Shown: positions 8,444-16,794, numbered from the stretch's first letter. The stretch is 64,000 nt of DNA from MM2 sp035460165 (GCA_035460165.1 DATHWW010000018.1:36044-100043), one strand, 5' to 3'. Numbers and translations: made by a program. The notes: generated by a model not told the origin, from the letters alone.

Positions 8444-9343
8444 CTAATGTTCCCACGGTGGGTTCCCCTGTCCCAAGATGTCCCACAAATGCTCCACCAT
8501 GGCCTTGATCCGTGCTGCGCGCCGGGCGGCGGGCAGGTAGACGGCATAGACGTTGATTGGGGGAATTAAATAATCCTCAAGTATGGGCACCAGTTTGCCG
8601 CTGCGCAATTCGTCGTAGATCAGAAAAATGGGCAGGGTATCAATGCCGAGCCCGCTCTCGGCCGCGAGGCGGTTCATGTCGCCGCTGTTGCTGCCGATCC
8701 GGCCTTTGACCTGCACATGGTATTCACGGCCCTCGCAGATGAACTCCCAGACATTGGGCGAGTAACTGTAGGCGAGGCAGTTGTGTTGACGCAGATCGTC
8801 CGGGTGGCGCGGCGTGCCGTATCGTTCGAGATAAGTGGGCGAGGCACAACAGACCATGCGCACCGGGGCCAGTTTGCGCGCGACAAGGCTGGTCTTGAGG
8901 TCGCGGGTGATGCGTACCGCCATATCGATGCCTTCTTCCACCAGGTCCACGATGCGGTCCGAAAAGCTCAGCTCCAGGTGCAGGTCGGGATAGCGTTTGC
9001 AGAATTCGGGAATGGCCGGAGCAATGTATTGGATGCCGAAGCTTGTCGGCAGGCTGATACGCAGCATGCCGCGCGGCTGGCTTTCGGAGGTGGCGGCCTG
9101 GGCTTCGGCTTCCTCCACGTCGGCGAGGATGGTGCGACAGCGGTCGTAATAATTGGTGCCGATCTCGGTCAGGTTGAGCCGCCGCGTCGAGCGTTGCAGC
9201 AATTGCGCGCCGAGATGCTTTTCCAATTCCGCAATATGGCGCGATGCGCCTGTCGCGGAAAGATGCAATTGTTCGGCGGCGCGCGTGAACGAGCCGGTTT
9301 CAACCACGGTCGTGAAGACGCGCATTGCTTGCAGTCTATCCAT
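8444..9343 (-). CDS. LysR-family transcriptional regulator
   Basis: A 299-residue LysR-type regulator. The N-terminal winged helix is clear (MRVFTTVVETGSFTRAAEQL, then SATGASRHIAELEKHLGAQL), followed by a linker helix and an effector-binding domain starting near LRISLPTSFG. It belongs to the large CrgA/DmlR-like branch (MDRLQAMRVF start). It is divergent from the dioxygenase gene at 9442, with 98 bases between them that contain three copies of an 8-base operator-like motif. It therefore probably regulates that gene group and itself. The inducer is unknown; electrophiles or quinones are a guess from the enzymes downstream. Confidence 0.92.
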   Translation of the reverse strand: MDRLQAMRVFTTVVETGSFTRAAEQLHLSATGASRHIAELEKHLGAQLLQRSTRRLNLTEIGTNYYDRCRTILADVEEAEAQAATSESQPRGMLRISLPTSFGIQYIAPAIPEFCKRYPDLHLELSFSDRIVDLVEEGIDMAVRITRDLKTSLVARKLAPVRMVCCASPTYLERYGTPRHPDDLRQHNCLAYSYSPNVWEFICEGREYHVQVKGRIGSNSGDMNRLAAESGLGIDTLPIFLIYDELRSGKLVPILEDYLIPPINVYAVYLPAARRAARIKAMVEHLWDILGQGNPPWEH

Positions 9344-9366
9344 TGAATACTCCTCGCCATATCTAT

Positions 9367-9415
9367 TATCCCGATAACCGGGATAAATAATTTATGAATG
9401 GCATATTTATCCCGG
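9367..9415. promoter_or_regulatory. probable LysR operator region with three TTATCCCG half-sites
   Basis: TTATCCCG (9367-9374) and CGGGATAA (9380-9387) form an 8-bp inverted repeat with a 5-base spacer. A third copy, TTATCCCG (9408-9415), lies 41 bases from the first in the same orientation, close to four helical turns. A palindromic recall site plus a distal half-site is the usual layout of LysR-controlled divergent promoters. Confidence 0.65.
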
Positions 9416-9441
9416 TTTAAGAAATTGTCAAACTACCGAGC

Positions 9442-10353
9442 ATGAATTCGGATATCAATTATCTCAATCGGCTGCCTGTGTTGTTCGTGCCCCATGGTGC
9501 GCCGACCTTTGCGCTGGATCCCGGCGAGGCCGGTGCCGCGCTGGCCGGTTTTGCGCGTGAGATTGTGCGGCCCAAGGCAGTGCTGGTGATTTCGGCGCAT
9601 TGGGATACCGAGCTGCCTACGTTCAGCGCTGCCTGTCGTCCGGAGACCATCCACGATTTTTACGGTTTTCCGCAACAGCTGTATGCGATTCGCTACCCGG
9701 TATGCGGTGCAGTGGCCTGGGCGATGGAGGCCCGGACGCTGCTGGAGGAGGCCGGGTTCGCAGTCGTGCTCGATCCGCAGCGCGGGCTGGATCACGGCGC
9801 CTGGGTGCCGTTGCGCATCATGTACCCGGATGCGTCCGTGCCGGTGGTGGCGATGTCCGTGCAGAGCCGGCTTGGCCCCCGCCATCATTACCGGCTGGGA
9901 CAGGCATTGGCGCCATTGCGCGATGCCGGCGTGCTGATCGTCGCTTCCGGCAACCTGACGCACAACCTGGGACATCTCGGTGCCGGGCGTTCAGGAGACT
10001 CAACTGCGCTGGCTTATGTGCCCGCGTTCCAGCAATGGTGGCGCCAGCGAATCGAAGCCGGCGATATTGAAAGTTTGCTGGATTACCGCGCGCAAGCACC
10101 CGGCGCGGTCGAGGCGCACCCGACGGAAGAGCACTTGCTGCCGTTTTTTGTGGCGTTGGGAGCAGGCGGAGAGAAGTTTTCTGCGGAGCTCGTATACAGC
10201 GGCATTGAATACGGCATGTTGGTCATGGACAGCTACGCTTTCTGGCCGGAGGCGCATGCGCTACGCAACCCGGCAGGCGGTCCAGGGATGACGGGTCGAA
10301 ACGCAGTTCGTATCGAAGGGAACTTCAATGATCCAGATACGCAAAGCAAATGA
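9442..10353 (+). CDS. DODA-type (LigB-superfamily) extradiol ring-cleavage dioxygenase
   Basis: A 303-residue non-haem iron or zinc enzyme of the class III extradiol dioxygenase fold, resembling E. coli YgiD and plant 4,5-DOPA dioxygenases. Metal-site motifs are visible: FVPHGAPTF (His18), ISAHWD (His53), LDHGAWVPL (His118), and a later AHPTEEH (His226/His231). The physiological catechol substrate is unknown. The first gene right of the LysR operator region, it overlaps the pirin gene by 26 bases, so the two are probably made together. An AAATTGTC stretch precedes the ATG without a strong ribosome site. Confidence 0.85.
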   Translation: MNSDINYLNRLPVLFVPHGAPTFALDPGEAGAALAGFAREIVRPKAVLVISAHWDTELPTFSAACRPETIHDFYGFPQQLYAIRYPVCGAVAWAMEARTLLEEAGFAVVLDPQRGLDHGAWVPLRIMYPDASVPVVAMSVQSRLGPRHHYRLGQALAPLRDAGVLIVASGNLTHNLGHLGAGRSGDSTALAYVPAFQQWWRQRIEAGDIESLLDYRAQAPGAVEAHPTEEHLLPFFVALGAGGEKFSAELVYSGIEYGMLVMDSYAFWPEAHALRNPAGGPGMTGRNAVRIEGNFNDPDTQSK

Positions 10354-11035
10354 ACGCGGCCATGCCGAGCATGGCTGGCTGGAGTCCTGGCACAGTTTCT
10401 CTTTCGCCGAATATTACGATGCGGAGCACATGGGGTTTTCGGTGCTGCGTGTGATCAACGAAGACATCGTTGCGCCGGGCTCCGGTTTCGGCATGCACCC
10501 GCACCGCGATATGGAAATCGTCACGTATGTGTTGAGCGGCGCATTGCAGCATCAGGACAGCCTCGGTACGGGTGCGGTCATTACTGCCGGCGAGGTGCAA
10601 CGCATGAGCGCGGGGACCGGCATACGCCACAGCGAATTCAATGATTCGGGCAGCGAGCCGGTGCATCTGCTGCAAATCTGGATATTGCCCGAGCGCGCCG
10701 GCATTACGCCGGGGTATGAACAGAAGCGCATCCCAGACGAGGAAAAGCACGGCCGCTGGAAAGCGATTGCCACCCGCGACGGACGCGACGATTCATTAAC
10801 GATACATCAGGATGCCGCACTCTATTCCGCGATCCTGGACGACGGCGAACGCATCGAATTTCGTCCCGAGCCGGGTCGGGTGCAGTACCTGCAAGTCGTC
10901 CGCGGCGACGTGTCGTTGAATGGCGAGGTACTCTCAGCCGGCGATGCCGCAGCCGTTCTGGGCGAAAAGGAATTGTCGCTTGCGGCATCGGTCAACGGCG
11001 AAGTGCTGCTGTTCGATTTGCCTGCCGAATTTTGA
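10328..11035 (+). CDS. pirin-family protein (YhhW-like quercetinase type)
   Basis: Bicupin of the pirin family, 235 residues. The N-terminal cupin carries the full metal set: HPHRDME (His57, His59) and GIRHSEF (His101, Glu103). YhhW-type pirins have quercetin 2,3-dioxygenase activity in vitro, but their natural role is not settled. The start codon lies 26 bases inside the preceding dioxygenase gene and is preceded by a GAAGGGAA ribosome site. Pairing of a pirin with a ring-cleaving dioxygenase suggests action on aromatic or quinone-like compounds; this is inference. Confidence 0.88.
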   Translation: MIQIRKANERGHAEHGWLESWHSFSFAEYYDAEHMGFSVLRVINEDIVAPGSGFGMHPHRDMEIVTYVLSGALQHQDSLGTGAVITAGEVQRMSAGTGIRHSEFNDSGSEPVHLLQIWILPERAGITPGYEQKRIPDEEKHGRWKAIATRDGRDDSLTIHQDAALYSAILDDGERIEFRPEPGRVQYLQVVRGDVSLNGEVLSAGDAAAVLGEKELSLAASVNGEVLLFDLPAEF

Positions 11036-11076
11036 CGGATAACCAGATTTTATTTTTAACCAAGGAGCCATAAGAA

Positions 11077-11685
11077 ATGAATAAAAACCTGTTGAAACAA
11101 CTGATCGTCGCTGCCGGCTTCACTGCATTCGGCACGGCTGCCTGGGCTGATGCCGAGGTATACGGTATCGACAATTCGCACAGTTTCGCCAACTGGACCA
11201 TCCGCCACGTCGTCGCCAAGACGTCTGGCACTTTCACCGATATCAAGGGCAAGATCGTGATCGATCGGGCCGACCTGTCCAAATCCAGTGTCGATGCGAA
11301 GATCAACGTGCTGAGCGTGAGCAGCAACCACGCCAAGCGCGACGATCACATCAAGAAGGATGATTATCTCGATGCCGGTAAATTCTCGGAAATGCGCTTC
11401 GTCAGTACCAAGGTCGAAGCCAAAAGCCTGACCGAGGGGGTGCTGACTGGCCAATTCACGCTGCACGGCGTGACCAAGGAAATTTCCTTCCCGTTCCGCG
11501 TACTGGGCTACGGCCAGGACCCGTGGGGCGGCAACCGCATGGGCATCGAGGCGCATAGCACAATCAAGGCCTCCGATTACGGCTTTCCCTGGCCGCTCAA
11601 ACCCAATGCCCCGATTGGCGACAATATTGAAATCACCCTGCTGATCGAGGGCGTGAAGAATTCGCCCGATTACAAACCCTGGTAA
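11077..11685 (+). CDS. YceI-family periplasmic lipocalin-like protein
   Basis: Exported beta-barrel protein of 202 residues that is expected to bind an isoprenoid or other lipophilic molecule. A signal peptide with cleavage after TAAWA (about residue 24) precedes the YceI domain, which begins with YGIDNSHSFANWTIRHV and contains GQFTLHGVTKEISFPF and a C-terminal IEITLLIEG strand. A strong AAGGAG site sits ahead of the ATG. It follows pirin by 41 bases and is followed by the OYE gene, so it is probably in the same transcript. The ligand is unknown. Confidence 0.9.
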   Translation: MNKNLLKQLIVAAGFTAFGTAAWADAEVYGIDNSHSFANWTIRHVVAKTSGTFTDIKGKIVIDRADLSKSSVDAKINVLSVSSNHAKRDDHIKKDDYLDAGKFSEMRFVSTKVEAKSLTEGVLTGQFTLHGVTKEISFPFRVLGYGQDPWGGNRMGIEAHSTIKASDYGFPWPLKPNAPIGDNIEITLLIEGVKNSPDYKPW

Positions 11686-11724
11686 TTCGCGGGCGTGTTT
11701 ACGCCACACTGATAAGGAGTTGAA

Positions 11725-12795
11725 ATGACCAATTTATTTACCCCCGTCAAACTCGGTCGCAACGAGTTGCGCAATCGCATCGTGATGGCCCCGCTGACGC
11801 GCAACCGCGCCGGCAACGGCAATGTGCCGCAACCGCTCAATGTTGAATACTATGAACAACGCGCCTCCGCGGGTTTGATCATCACCGAGGCGACGCCGAT
11901 TTCCGAGATGGGCCACGGTTATCCGGCCACGCCCGGCATCCATAGCGATGCGCAGGTTGCCGGCTGGAAGAAAGTGGTCGATGCGGTGCACGCCAAGGGT
12001 GGCAAGATTTTCCTGCAACTGTGGCAGGTCGGGCGCATCTCGCACCCTTCGCTGCTGCCGCACAACGCGCTGCCGGTGGCACCATCCGCGATCAAGCCGG
12101 CAGGGCAAGCATTCACCTATACCGGTCTGCAGGAGTTCGTCACGCCGCGCGCGCTGGCTACCGAAGAAATTCCGGGCATCGTCGACGATTTCCGTACGGC
12201 GGCCAAAAACGCGTTGGCGGCCGGATTCGATGGTGTGGAAGTGCACGGTGCCAACGGCTACCTGCTCGACCAGTTCCTGCGTGACAGTACCAACCGGCGC
12301 ACCGACCAATATGGTGGCTCCATCGCCAATCGCACGCGACTGCTGCTGGAGGTGGTGTCTGCAGTCAGCCAGGTGTGGGGCGCGGATCGCGTCGGCGTGC
12401 GTATTTCGCCGATCAATCCGTTCAACGACATACGCGACTCTCAGCCGCAGGCGCTATTCAACCAGGTGGCGGAAGCATTGAGTCCGTTCGGCCTGGCTTA
12501 TCTGCACGTGGTCGAGGTCGGCATGGCCGACGAGGCCTCGCCGGAATTTGATTTCGACGAGTTGCGCCGTGCCTATCGCGGCAACTATATGGCCAACGGA
12601 GGCTACGACAAGGCGCGCGGCATTACCGCTATTGCTTCCGGGCACGCGGATTGCGTGGCTTACGGTGTGCCGTTTATCGCCAATCCGGACCTGGTGGAGC
12701 GCTTTCGTATCGATGCGCCGCTGAATCCGGCTGACCAGAGCACGTTCTACGGCGGCACGGAGAAAGGTTACACTGACTACCCGGCGATGGCCTGA
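11725..12795 (+). CDS. nemA: Old Yellow Enzyme family alkene reductase (NemA-like)
   Basis: FMN-dependent ene-reductase of 356 residues that reduces activated double bonds, nitroesters or N-ethylmaleimide with NAD(P)H. Diagnostic features are LFTPVKLGRNELRNRIVMAP at the N-terminus, the substrate-anchoring pair His174/Asn177 in VEVHGANGYLLDQF, and DSTNRRTDQYGGS. An AAGGAG site lies five bases before the ATG. It sits in a run with pirin, YceI and nitroreductase genes, which suggests electrophile or quinone detoxification. The nemA symbol reflects similarity of family only; the regulator here is LysR, not the TetR-type NemR. Confidence 0.88.
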   Translation: MTNLFTPVKLGRNELRNRIVMAPLTRNRAGNGNVPQPLNVEYYEQRASAGLIITEATPISEMGHGYPATPGIHSDAQVAGWKKVVDAVHAKGGKIFLQLWQVGRISHPSLLPHNALPVAPSAIKPAGQAFTYTGLQEFVTPRALATEEIPGIVDDFRTAAKNALAAGFDGVEVHGANGYLLDQFLRDSTNRRTDQYGGSIANRTRLLLEVVSAVSQVWGADRVGVRISPINPFNDIRDSQPQALFNQVAEALSPFGLAYLHVVEVGMADEASPEFDFDELRRAYRGNYMANGGYDKARGITAIASGHADCVAYGVPFIANPDLVERFRIDAPLNPADQSTFYGGTEKGYTDYPAMA

Positions 12796-12919
12796 AATGC
12801 GATGATCGAGCTGCGACAAATGGGTAGACGTGTCGCGTGATTGCAGCAGGGGCAGCCCACTGCTGAATGCAGGAAAAAATAACCAGCTATGAGAAGAGTC
12901 TGATAAAGGAAATAACCGC

Positions 12920-13519
12920 ATGAAGAAACCCGCGATCACCAGCATGCCCATTCACGAACTGCTTGCCTCCCGCTGGAGCGGCCGCGCTTTCGATGCTGCC
13001 AAGCCGGTGGAACACTCCCAGATCATTACGCTGCTCGAAGCTGCGCGTTGGGCGCCCTCTTGCTATGGTGACCAGCCTTGGCGCTTTCTGGTGTGGAACA
13101 AGGGCGCGGATGCGGAGGCATGGCAACAGGCATTCGGTTGTCTTGCTCCGGGCAACCAGGCCTGGGTCAAGGATGCGCCGCTGTTATTGCTGACAACGGC
13201 CGATACCTTGTTCAACCACAACGGCCAGCCCAATCGCTGGGGGCAGCACGATACCGGCGCGGCGGCCGAAAACCTTTGCCTGCAGGCGGAGGCGATGGGA
13301 CTGATGGCGCACCAGATGGGCGGCTTTGATGCGGACAAGGCGCGCGCTTTGTTTGGGGTGCCGGAACGCTATATTCCGATGGCCATGGTTGCGGTCGGGT
13401 TCCCGGCCGATCCGGCCACATTCAGCCCTGAAGTGCGCGAACGCGAGACTGCGCCGCGCAAGCGCCGCGAGTTGGGCGAGCTGTTTTTCGCGGGGGCATG
13501 GGACAAGCCCATCATCTGA
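12920..13519 (+). CDS. nitroreductase-family flavoprotein
   Basis: FMN-binding nitroreductase-fold protein, 199 residues. The N-terminal SRWSGRAFD, the helix ARWAPSCYGDQPWRF that contacts the flavin, and the central QHDTGAAAENLCLQAEAMGL dimer helix are characteristic. Substrates are likely nitroaromatics or quinones. It follows the OYE gene by 124 bases, a gap in which no terminator or other feature was recognised. An AAAGGAAATAACCGC sequence supplies a ribosome site. Other possibilities in the same fold (enoate or iodotyrosine reductases) cannot be excluded. Confidence 0.87.
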   Translation: MKKPAITSMPIHELLASRWSGRAFDAAKPVEHSQIITLLEAARWAPSCYGDQPWRFLVWNKGADAEAWQQAFGCLAPGNQAWVKDAPLLLLTTADTLFNHNGQPNRWGQHDTGAAAENLCLQAEAMGLMAHQMGGFDADKARALFGVPERYIPMAMVAVGFPADPATFSPEVRERETAPRKRRELGELFFAGAWDKPII

Positions 13520-13560
13520 TAGAATGGCTTTTTTAATTACTGATATCCGGGATTAGCATC

Positions 13561-13926
13561 ATGGCCGTCGTCGAACTCAGCAAAGCCAATTTCAAGGAAA
13601 CCATCGAGAAGAACGAACTCGTCATCGTCGACTTCTGGGCACCGTGGTGCGACCCCTGCGTGACCTTCAGCGAGACGTTCAAGCAAGTGGCTGAAAATCA
13701 CCCGGACATCGTGTTCGGCATGGTGAACACCGAAACCGACAATGAAATCGCCGAATACTTCAATGTCGAGAAGATTCCAGGCATCCTGGTCGTGCGCGAA
13801 CAGGCGGGGCTGCTGGCACAGGTGGGCGAACTGGGTGCGCCGGCGCTGGAGGAAATCATCAAGTGGGCGCGCGATTACGATATGTCTACCGTACGCGAAT
13901 ACTACGCCGGACAACAAGCCGGTTGA
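13561..13926 (+). CDS. thioredoxin-like protein with WCDPC active site
   Basis: Cytoplasmic thioredoxin-fold protein of 121 residues without signal peptide. The active-site motif is WCDPC (Cys30, Cys33), where classical thioredoxin has WCGPC. The cis-proline is present (KIPGI, Pro73). The Gly-to-Asp change next to the nucleophilic cysteine should alter redox potential or partner choice. The C-terminus carries an extra helix (WARDYDMSTVREYYAG). It follows the nitroreductase gene by 41 bases and ends at a strong terminator. It is probably a redox partner for the neighbouring enzymes or a general thiol reductant. Confidence 0.88.
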   Translation: MAVVELSKANFKETIEKNELVIVDFWAPWCDPCVTFSETFKQVAENHPDIVFGMVNTETDNEIAEYFNVEKIPGILVVREQAGLLAQVGELGAPALEEIIKWARDYDMSTVREYYAGQQAG

Positions 13927-13944
13927 TTGAAAGTAGATTGAATT

Positions 13945-13980
13945 AAAAAGGGCGTGCAAACTGCACGCCCTTTTTGTTTT
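13945..13980. terminator. bidirectional rho-independent terminator
   Basis: GGGCGTGCA (13950-13958) pairs with TGCACGCCC (13962-13970) around a 3-base loop. It is followed by TTTTTG and preceded by AAAAA, so it can stop both the thioredoxin transcript and the convergent minus-strand operon that ends at 13979. Confidence 0.9.
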
Positions 13981-14344
13981 AGCCGGTAAAGGATCCGGTG
14001 CTGATCAGCCGGTACAGGAAAAAGGCGCCGACGGCCATCATCAGGTACATCGCAAGGCTCCCGGAAACCGCCGCGGAACTCTTGCCGAACGTTTTCTCGA
14101 ACCACACCTTCGCCACGTACAGCACCACGAGCGCCAGTGCGATGCCTACGAACGCCGTGGAGTCCAGGTCGAGCAATTTTCCGCCCATCGTCGCCAGCAG
14201 GCCGTCACTTGAAAAAATAAGGATGGTAGTGCCGATGATACCGATCACAATCAGTACAAACTGGCCGATGGCTTTGATCACCGAAATCAGCGACTCCGGT
14301 TTTCCTTTTGCGACTTCTTTTTTCCCAGGAAGTGGTCTTGCCAT
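13979..14344 (-). CDS. small three-helix membrane protein of unknown function
   Basis: Hypothetical membrane protein, 121 residues. The ATG at 14344 is preferred because GGAGG lies seven bases upstream; a TTG five codons earlier has no such site. A basic N-terminus (MARPLPGKKEVAKGK) precedes three hydrophobic segments at about residues 20-42, 57-79 and 92-114. No family was recognised. It follows nlpD by 25 bases, so it is the last gene of the surE-pcm-nlpD unit. In many gamma- and betaproteobacteria this position is held by rpoS, which is not present in this window. Confidence 0.75.
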   Translation of the reverse strand: MARPLPGKKEVAKGKPESLISVIKAIGQFVLIVIGIIGTTILIFSSDGLLATMGGKLLDLDSTAFVGIALALVVLYVAKVWFEKTFGKSSAAVSGSLAMYLMMAVGAFFLYRLISTGSFTG

Positions 14345-14369
14345 TGGATCATCCTCCAAAGTAACGACG

Positions 14370-15401
14370 TTAATCCGAACCTTCCGGTAGGTATTTTGCC
14401 GGGTCTACCGGCTTGCCCAACTTGCGAATCTCAAAATGCAGCTTGACGCGATCGGTGTCGGAGTTGCCCATTTCGGCGATCTTCTGACCCTTGGTAACCA
14501 CCTGGCCCTCCTTGACCAGCAGCTGGCTATTATGCGCGTAGGCGGAGAGGTAGGTCTTGTTGTGCTTGATGATGATCAGTTTGCCGTAGCCGCGCAAGCC
14601 GGTTCCGCTGTACACCACCTTGCCCGGCGCTGCGGCATGGACGGGCTGGCCGGAATCCCCGGCGATGTCCACACCTTTTGAACTGCCGCCGTCATTGAAA
14701 ACGGCCAATATCTTGCCTTTGGCGGGCCAAGACCATTCGAGCGCTTCGTCATCGGCTGGCGTGGCGGGTTTCTCGACGGATTGTTCCGGTTTGGGTGTTT
14801 CGGAAACAATAGGTTTCTCGGTGGGCAAGGGTCTTTCCGCAGGAGCGACAGGCTTGGCAACAGTTGTCGCCGGTTTTGGCGCGGGTGCGACGGCCAAGGC
14901 TTTGGCACTGTAGGGTTCTTTCAGGGCCTTGGGTTCTGTCAGCAGAGGAATGACGTCCGACTGGATCGGTGGGGCTTCGATAGGCTTGCCGTTGGCATCG
15001 AGGGGTTTCGCGGTAGGCGCGGGTTCAAGCTTGAGCGGGGTGGCGACGGCGTCGTCGCTATCGGCAGGAGCCGCCTGCGGCGTTGCCGTTGCCTTGAGAT
15101 CCTTCAGCTTGAGTGGCTGCCCGACATAAATCGTGTACGGCGGCTGGATGTTGTTCCATTGCGCGATTTCCTTGTGATCAAAACCGAACTCCAGGCCGAT
15201 GCTGTAAAGCGTATCGCCTCTCTTGACGGTATAGCTGTCGGGACGCCAGTCCTTTTCCGGAGGAGCCGTTTTTTGGGCGGCGGGCGGGACCGGCTTGACG
15301 GTTTTCTTGGGAGCGGTCGGGCCGCGTTCGATCACGGGCGCCTGGTAGTCCGTTGCACAGCCGGCCAGTAACAGGACGGCCATCCAGAAATAATGCTTCA
15401 A
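14370..15401 (-). CDS. nlpD: NlpD-type lipoprotein, LysM plus degenerate M23 domain (amidase activator)
   Basis: Outer-membrane lipoprotein that activates peptidoglycan amidases during daughter-cell separation. The 343 residues begin with a lipoprotein signal (LLLAGC, lipidated Cys15). A LysM domain follows at about 56-100 (YTVKRGDTLYSIGLEFGF), then a Pro/Ala/Lys-rich linker to about 225, and a C-terminal M23 domain. The M23 zinc site is degenerate: SKGVDIAG lacks the first histidine and KLHFEIR lacks the HxH pair. This fits an activator rather than an endopeptidase. Its start overlaps the pcm stop by four bases. Confidence 0.9.
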   Translation of the reverse strand: MKHYFWMAVLLLAGCATDYQAPVIERGPTAPKKTVKPVPPAAQKTAPPEKDWRPDSYTVKRGDTLYSIGLEFGFDHKEIAQWNNIQPPYTIYVGQPLKLKDLKATATPQAAPADSDDAVATPLKLEPAPTAKPLDANGKPIEAPPIQSDVIPLLTEPKALKEPYSAKALAVAPAPKPATTVAKPVAPAERPLPTEKPIVSETPKPEQSVEKPATPADDEALEWSWPAKGKILAVFNDGGSSKGVDIAGDSGQPVHAAAPGKVVYSGTGLRGYGKLIIIKHNKTYLSAYAHNSQLLVKEGQVVTKGQKIAEMGNSDTDRVKLHFEIRKLGKPVDPAKYLPEGSD

Positions 15402-16054
15402 CTTGTTCCTCCGAGGAGCGGTACGAATTTGACCGCTTCCAGCTTGGTCTGGCGGAATTCCTCCGGCAGACGTTCAACCAGCACCAGCGTCTGCTCTTGC
15501 GTTCCGACCGGTATCACCATGCGGCCGCCCACGGCCAGCTGTTGCAATAACTCGTTGGGGATATGCGTCGCACCGGCAGTGACCATGATGCCGTCGAACG
15601 GCGCAAGATCGGGCAGGCCGTAATGGCCGTCGGCGTGCTTCACCTTGACGTTGCGCGTGCGCAGTTCGCGCAGGTTGCCGCGTGCTTTCATCAGCAGCGG
15701 GCTGATGCGCTCGACCGAATAGATCTCCTGTGCCATGCGGGACAGCACGGCCGTCTGATAACCGCAGCCGGTGCCGATTTCCAGCACGCGGCCCAGTGGG
15801 TTGCCGCTGCGCAGGATTTCCGTCATGCGCGCGACGATATAGGGCTGCGAAATGGTCTGGCCGTAGCCGATGGGCAGCGATACGTCTTCATAGGCGCGTA
15901 TCGATAGCGCCTCGTCGACAAAAATATGGCGCGGGATCGCGTTCATCGCACCCAGTACGACTTCATCTTTGATGCCTTGTTCGCGCAGACGTGACACCAT
16001 GCGGTCGCGTGTGCGCTGCGAGGTCATGCCGATGCCGTGCATGGTGGAACTCAT
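15398..16054 (-). CDS. pcm: protein-L-isoaspartate O-methyltransferase
   Basis: S-adenosylmethionine-dependent enzyme that methylates isoaspartyl residues in damaged proteins so they can be repaired. From the ATG at 16054 it has 218 residues. Hallmarks are GYGQTISQPYIVARMTE and the SAM-binding motif LEIGTGCGYQTAVL, then VERI and DGIMVTAGA. The ATG overlaps the surE stop codon (ATGA). The frame stays open for 59 codons farther upstream, but that stretch is antisense-like arginine-rich overlap with surE and was rejected as coding. The surE-pcm-nlpD order is the usual one. Confidence 0.93.
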   Translation of the reverse strand: MSSTMHGIGMTSQRTRDRMVSRLREQGIKDEVVLGAMNAIPRHIFVDEALSIRAYEDVSLPIGYGQTISQPYIVARMTEILRSGNPLGRVLEIGTGCGYQTAVLSRMAQEIYSVERISPLLMKARGNLRELRTRNVKVKHADGHYGLPDLAPFDGIMVTAGATHIPNELLQQLAVGGRMVIPVGTQEQTLVLVERLPEEFRQTKLEAVKFVPLLGGTS

Positions 16055-16794
16055 AGGCCCAGCCACGAATTGAGCGCGTCGAGCTGCGCGTATTGCGTAA
16101 GGTCGATCTGCAGCGGCGTCACGGCCACCATGCCATGTTCGACGGCATGGAAATCCGTACCTTCGCCGGCATCCTGCGCCGAGCCGGCGGCGCCGACCCA
16201 ATAGACGGTTTCGCCGCGCGGAGTGACCCATTTGACCACCGGCTCGGCCTTGTGCCGCTTGCCCAGTCGCACGGTTTTCAAGCCCTGGAGCTGTTCGTAT
16301 GGAATATCGGGAACGTTCATGTTCAGCAATACAGGAGGGGGGAAGGCGTTTTCCTGGAAGCGCTTGACCATGTCGAACACCACGCGCGCGGCAGTATTGA
16401 AGTGTTGCGGTGCGTGCTGGGACATCGACACGGCGATCGACGGGATGCCGAGCAGGTAGCCTTCCATTGCCGCAGCGACGGTGCCGGAGTAGATGGTATC
16501 GTCGCCCATATTGGCGCCGTCATTGATGCCGGAGATCACCATGTCTGGCAGCTTGTCGAGCAGGCCGGTAACGGCGAGGTGCACGCAGTCGGTGGGCGTG
16601 CCGTTGACGAAAAAGAAACCATTGGCGGCGCGGCGCACGGAAAGCGGCCTATCCAGCGTCAGGGAGTTGCTGGCGCCGCTGCGGTTGCGCTCGGGTGCGA
16701 CGACGGTGATTTCGGCCAGTGGGGCCAAGCCCTCCGCGAGGGCGGCGAGGCCGGGGGCAAAGTAACCGTCATCGTTGGAAAGCAGGATGCGCAT
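16051..16794 (-). CDS. surE: 5'/3'-nucleotidase SurE
   Basis: Stationary-phase survival phosphatase acting on nucleoside 5'- and 3'-monophosphates and short polyphosphate. The 247 residues are the normal length. Active-site motifs are present: LLSNDDGYFAPGL (Asp8, Asp9), RSGASNSLTL (Ser near 43), and ISGINDGANMGDDTIYSGTV in the catalytic loop region. It is the first gene of surE-pcm-nlpD. The roughly 300 bases upstream have no clear promoter consensus on the minus strand. Confidence 0.95.
   Translation of the reverse strand: MRILLSNDDGYFAPGLAALAEGLAPLAEITVVAPERNRSGASNSLTLDRPLSVRRAANGFFFVNGTPTDCVHLAVTGLLDKLPDMVISGINDGANMGDDTIYSGTVAAAMEGYLLGIPSIAVSMSQHAPQHFNTAARVVFDMVKRFQENAFPPPVLLNMNVPDIPYEQLQGLKTVRLGKRHKAEPVVKWVTPRGETVYWVGAAGSAQDAGEGTDFHAVEHGMVAVTPLQIDLTQYAQLDALNSWLGL

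Noticed and set aside
16055..16231. N-terminal extension of pcm by 59 codons
   Set aside because: Arginine-rich sequence overlapping surE in another frame; the ATG at 16054 overlaps the surE stop codon and fits the family start.
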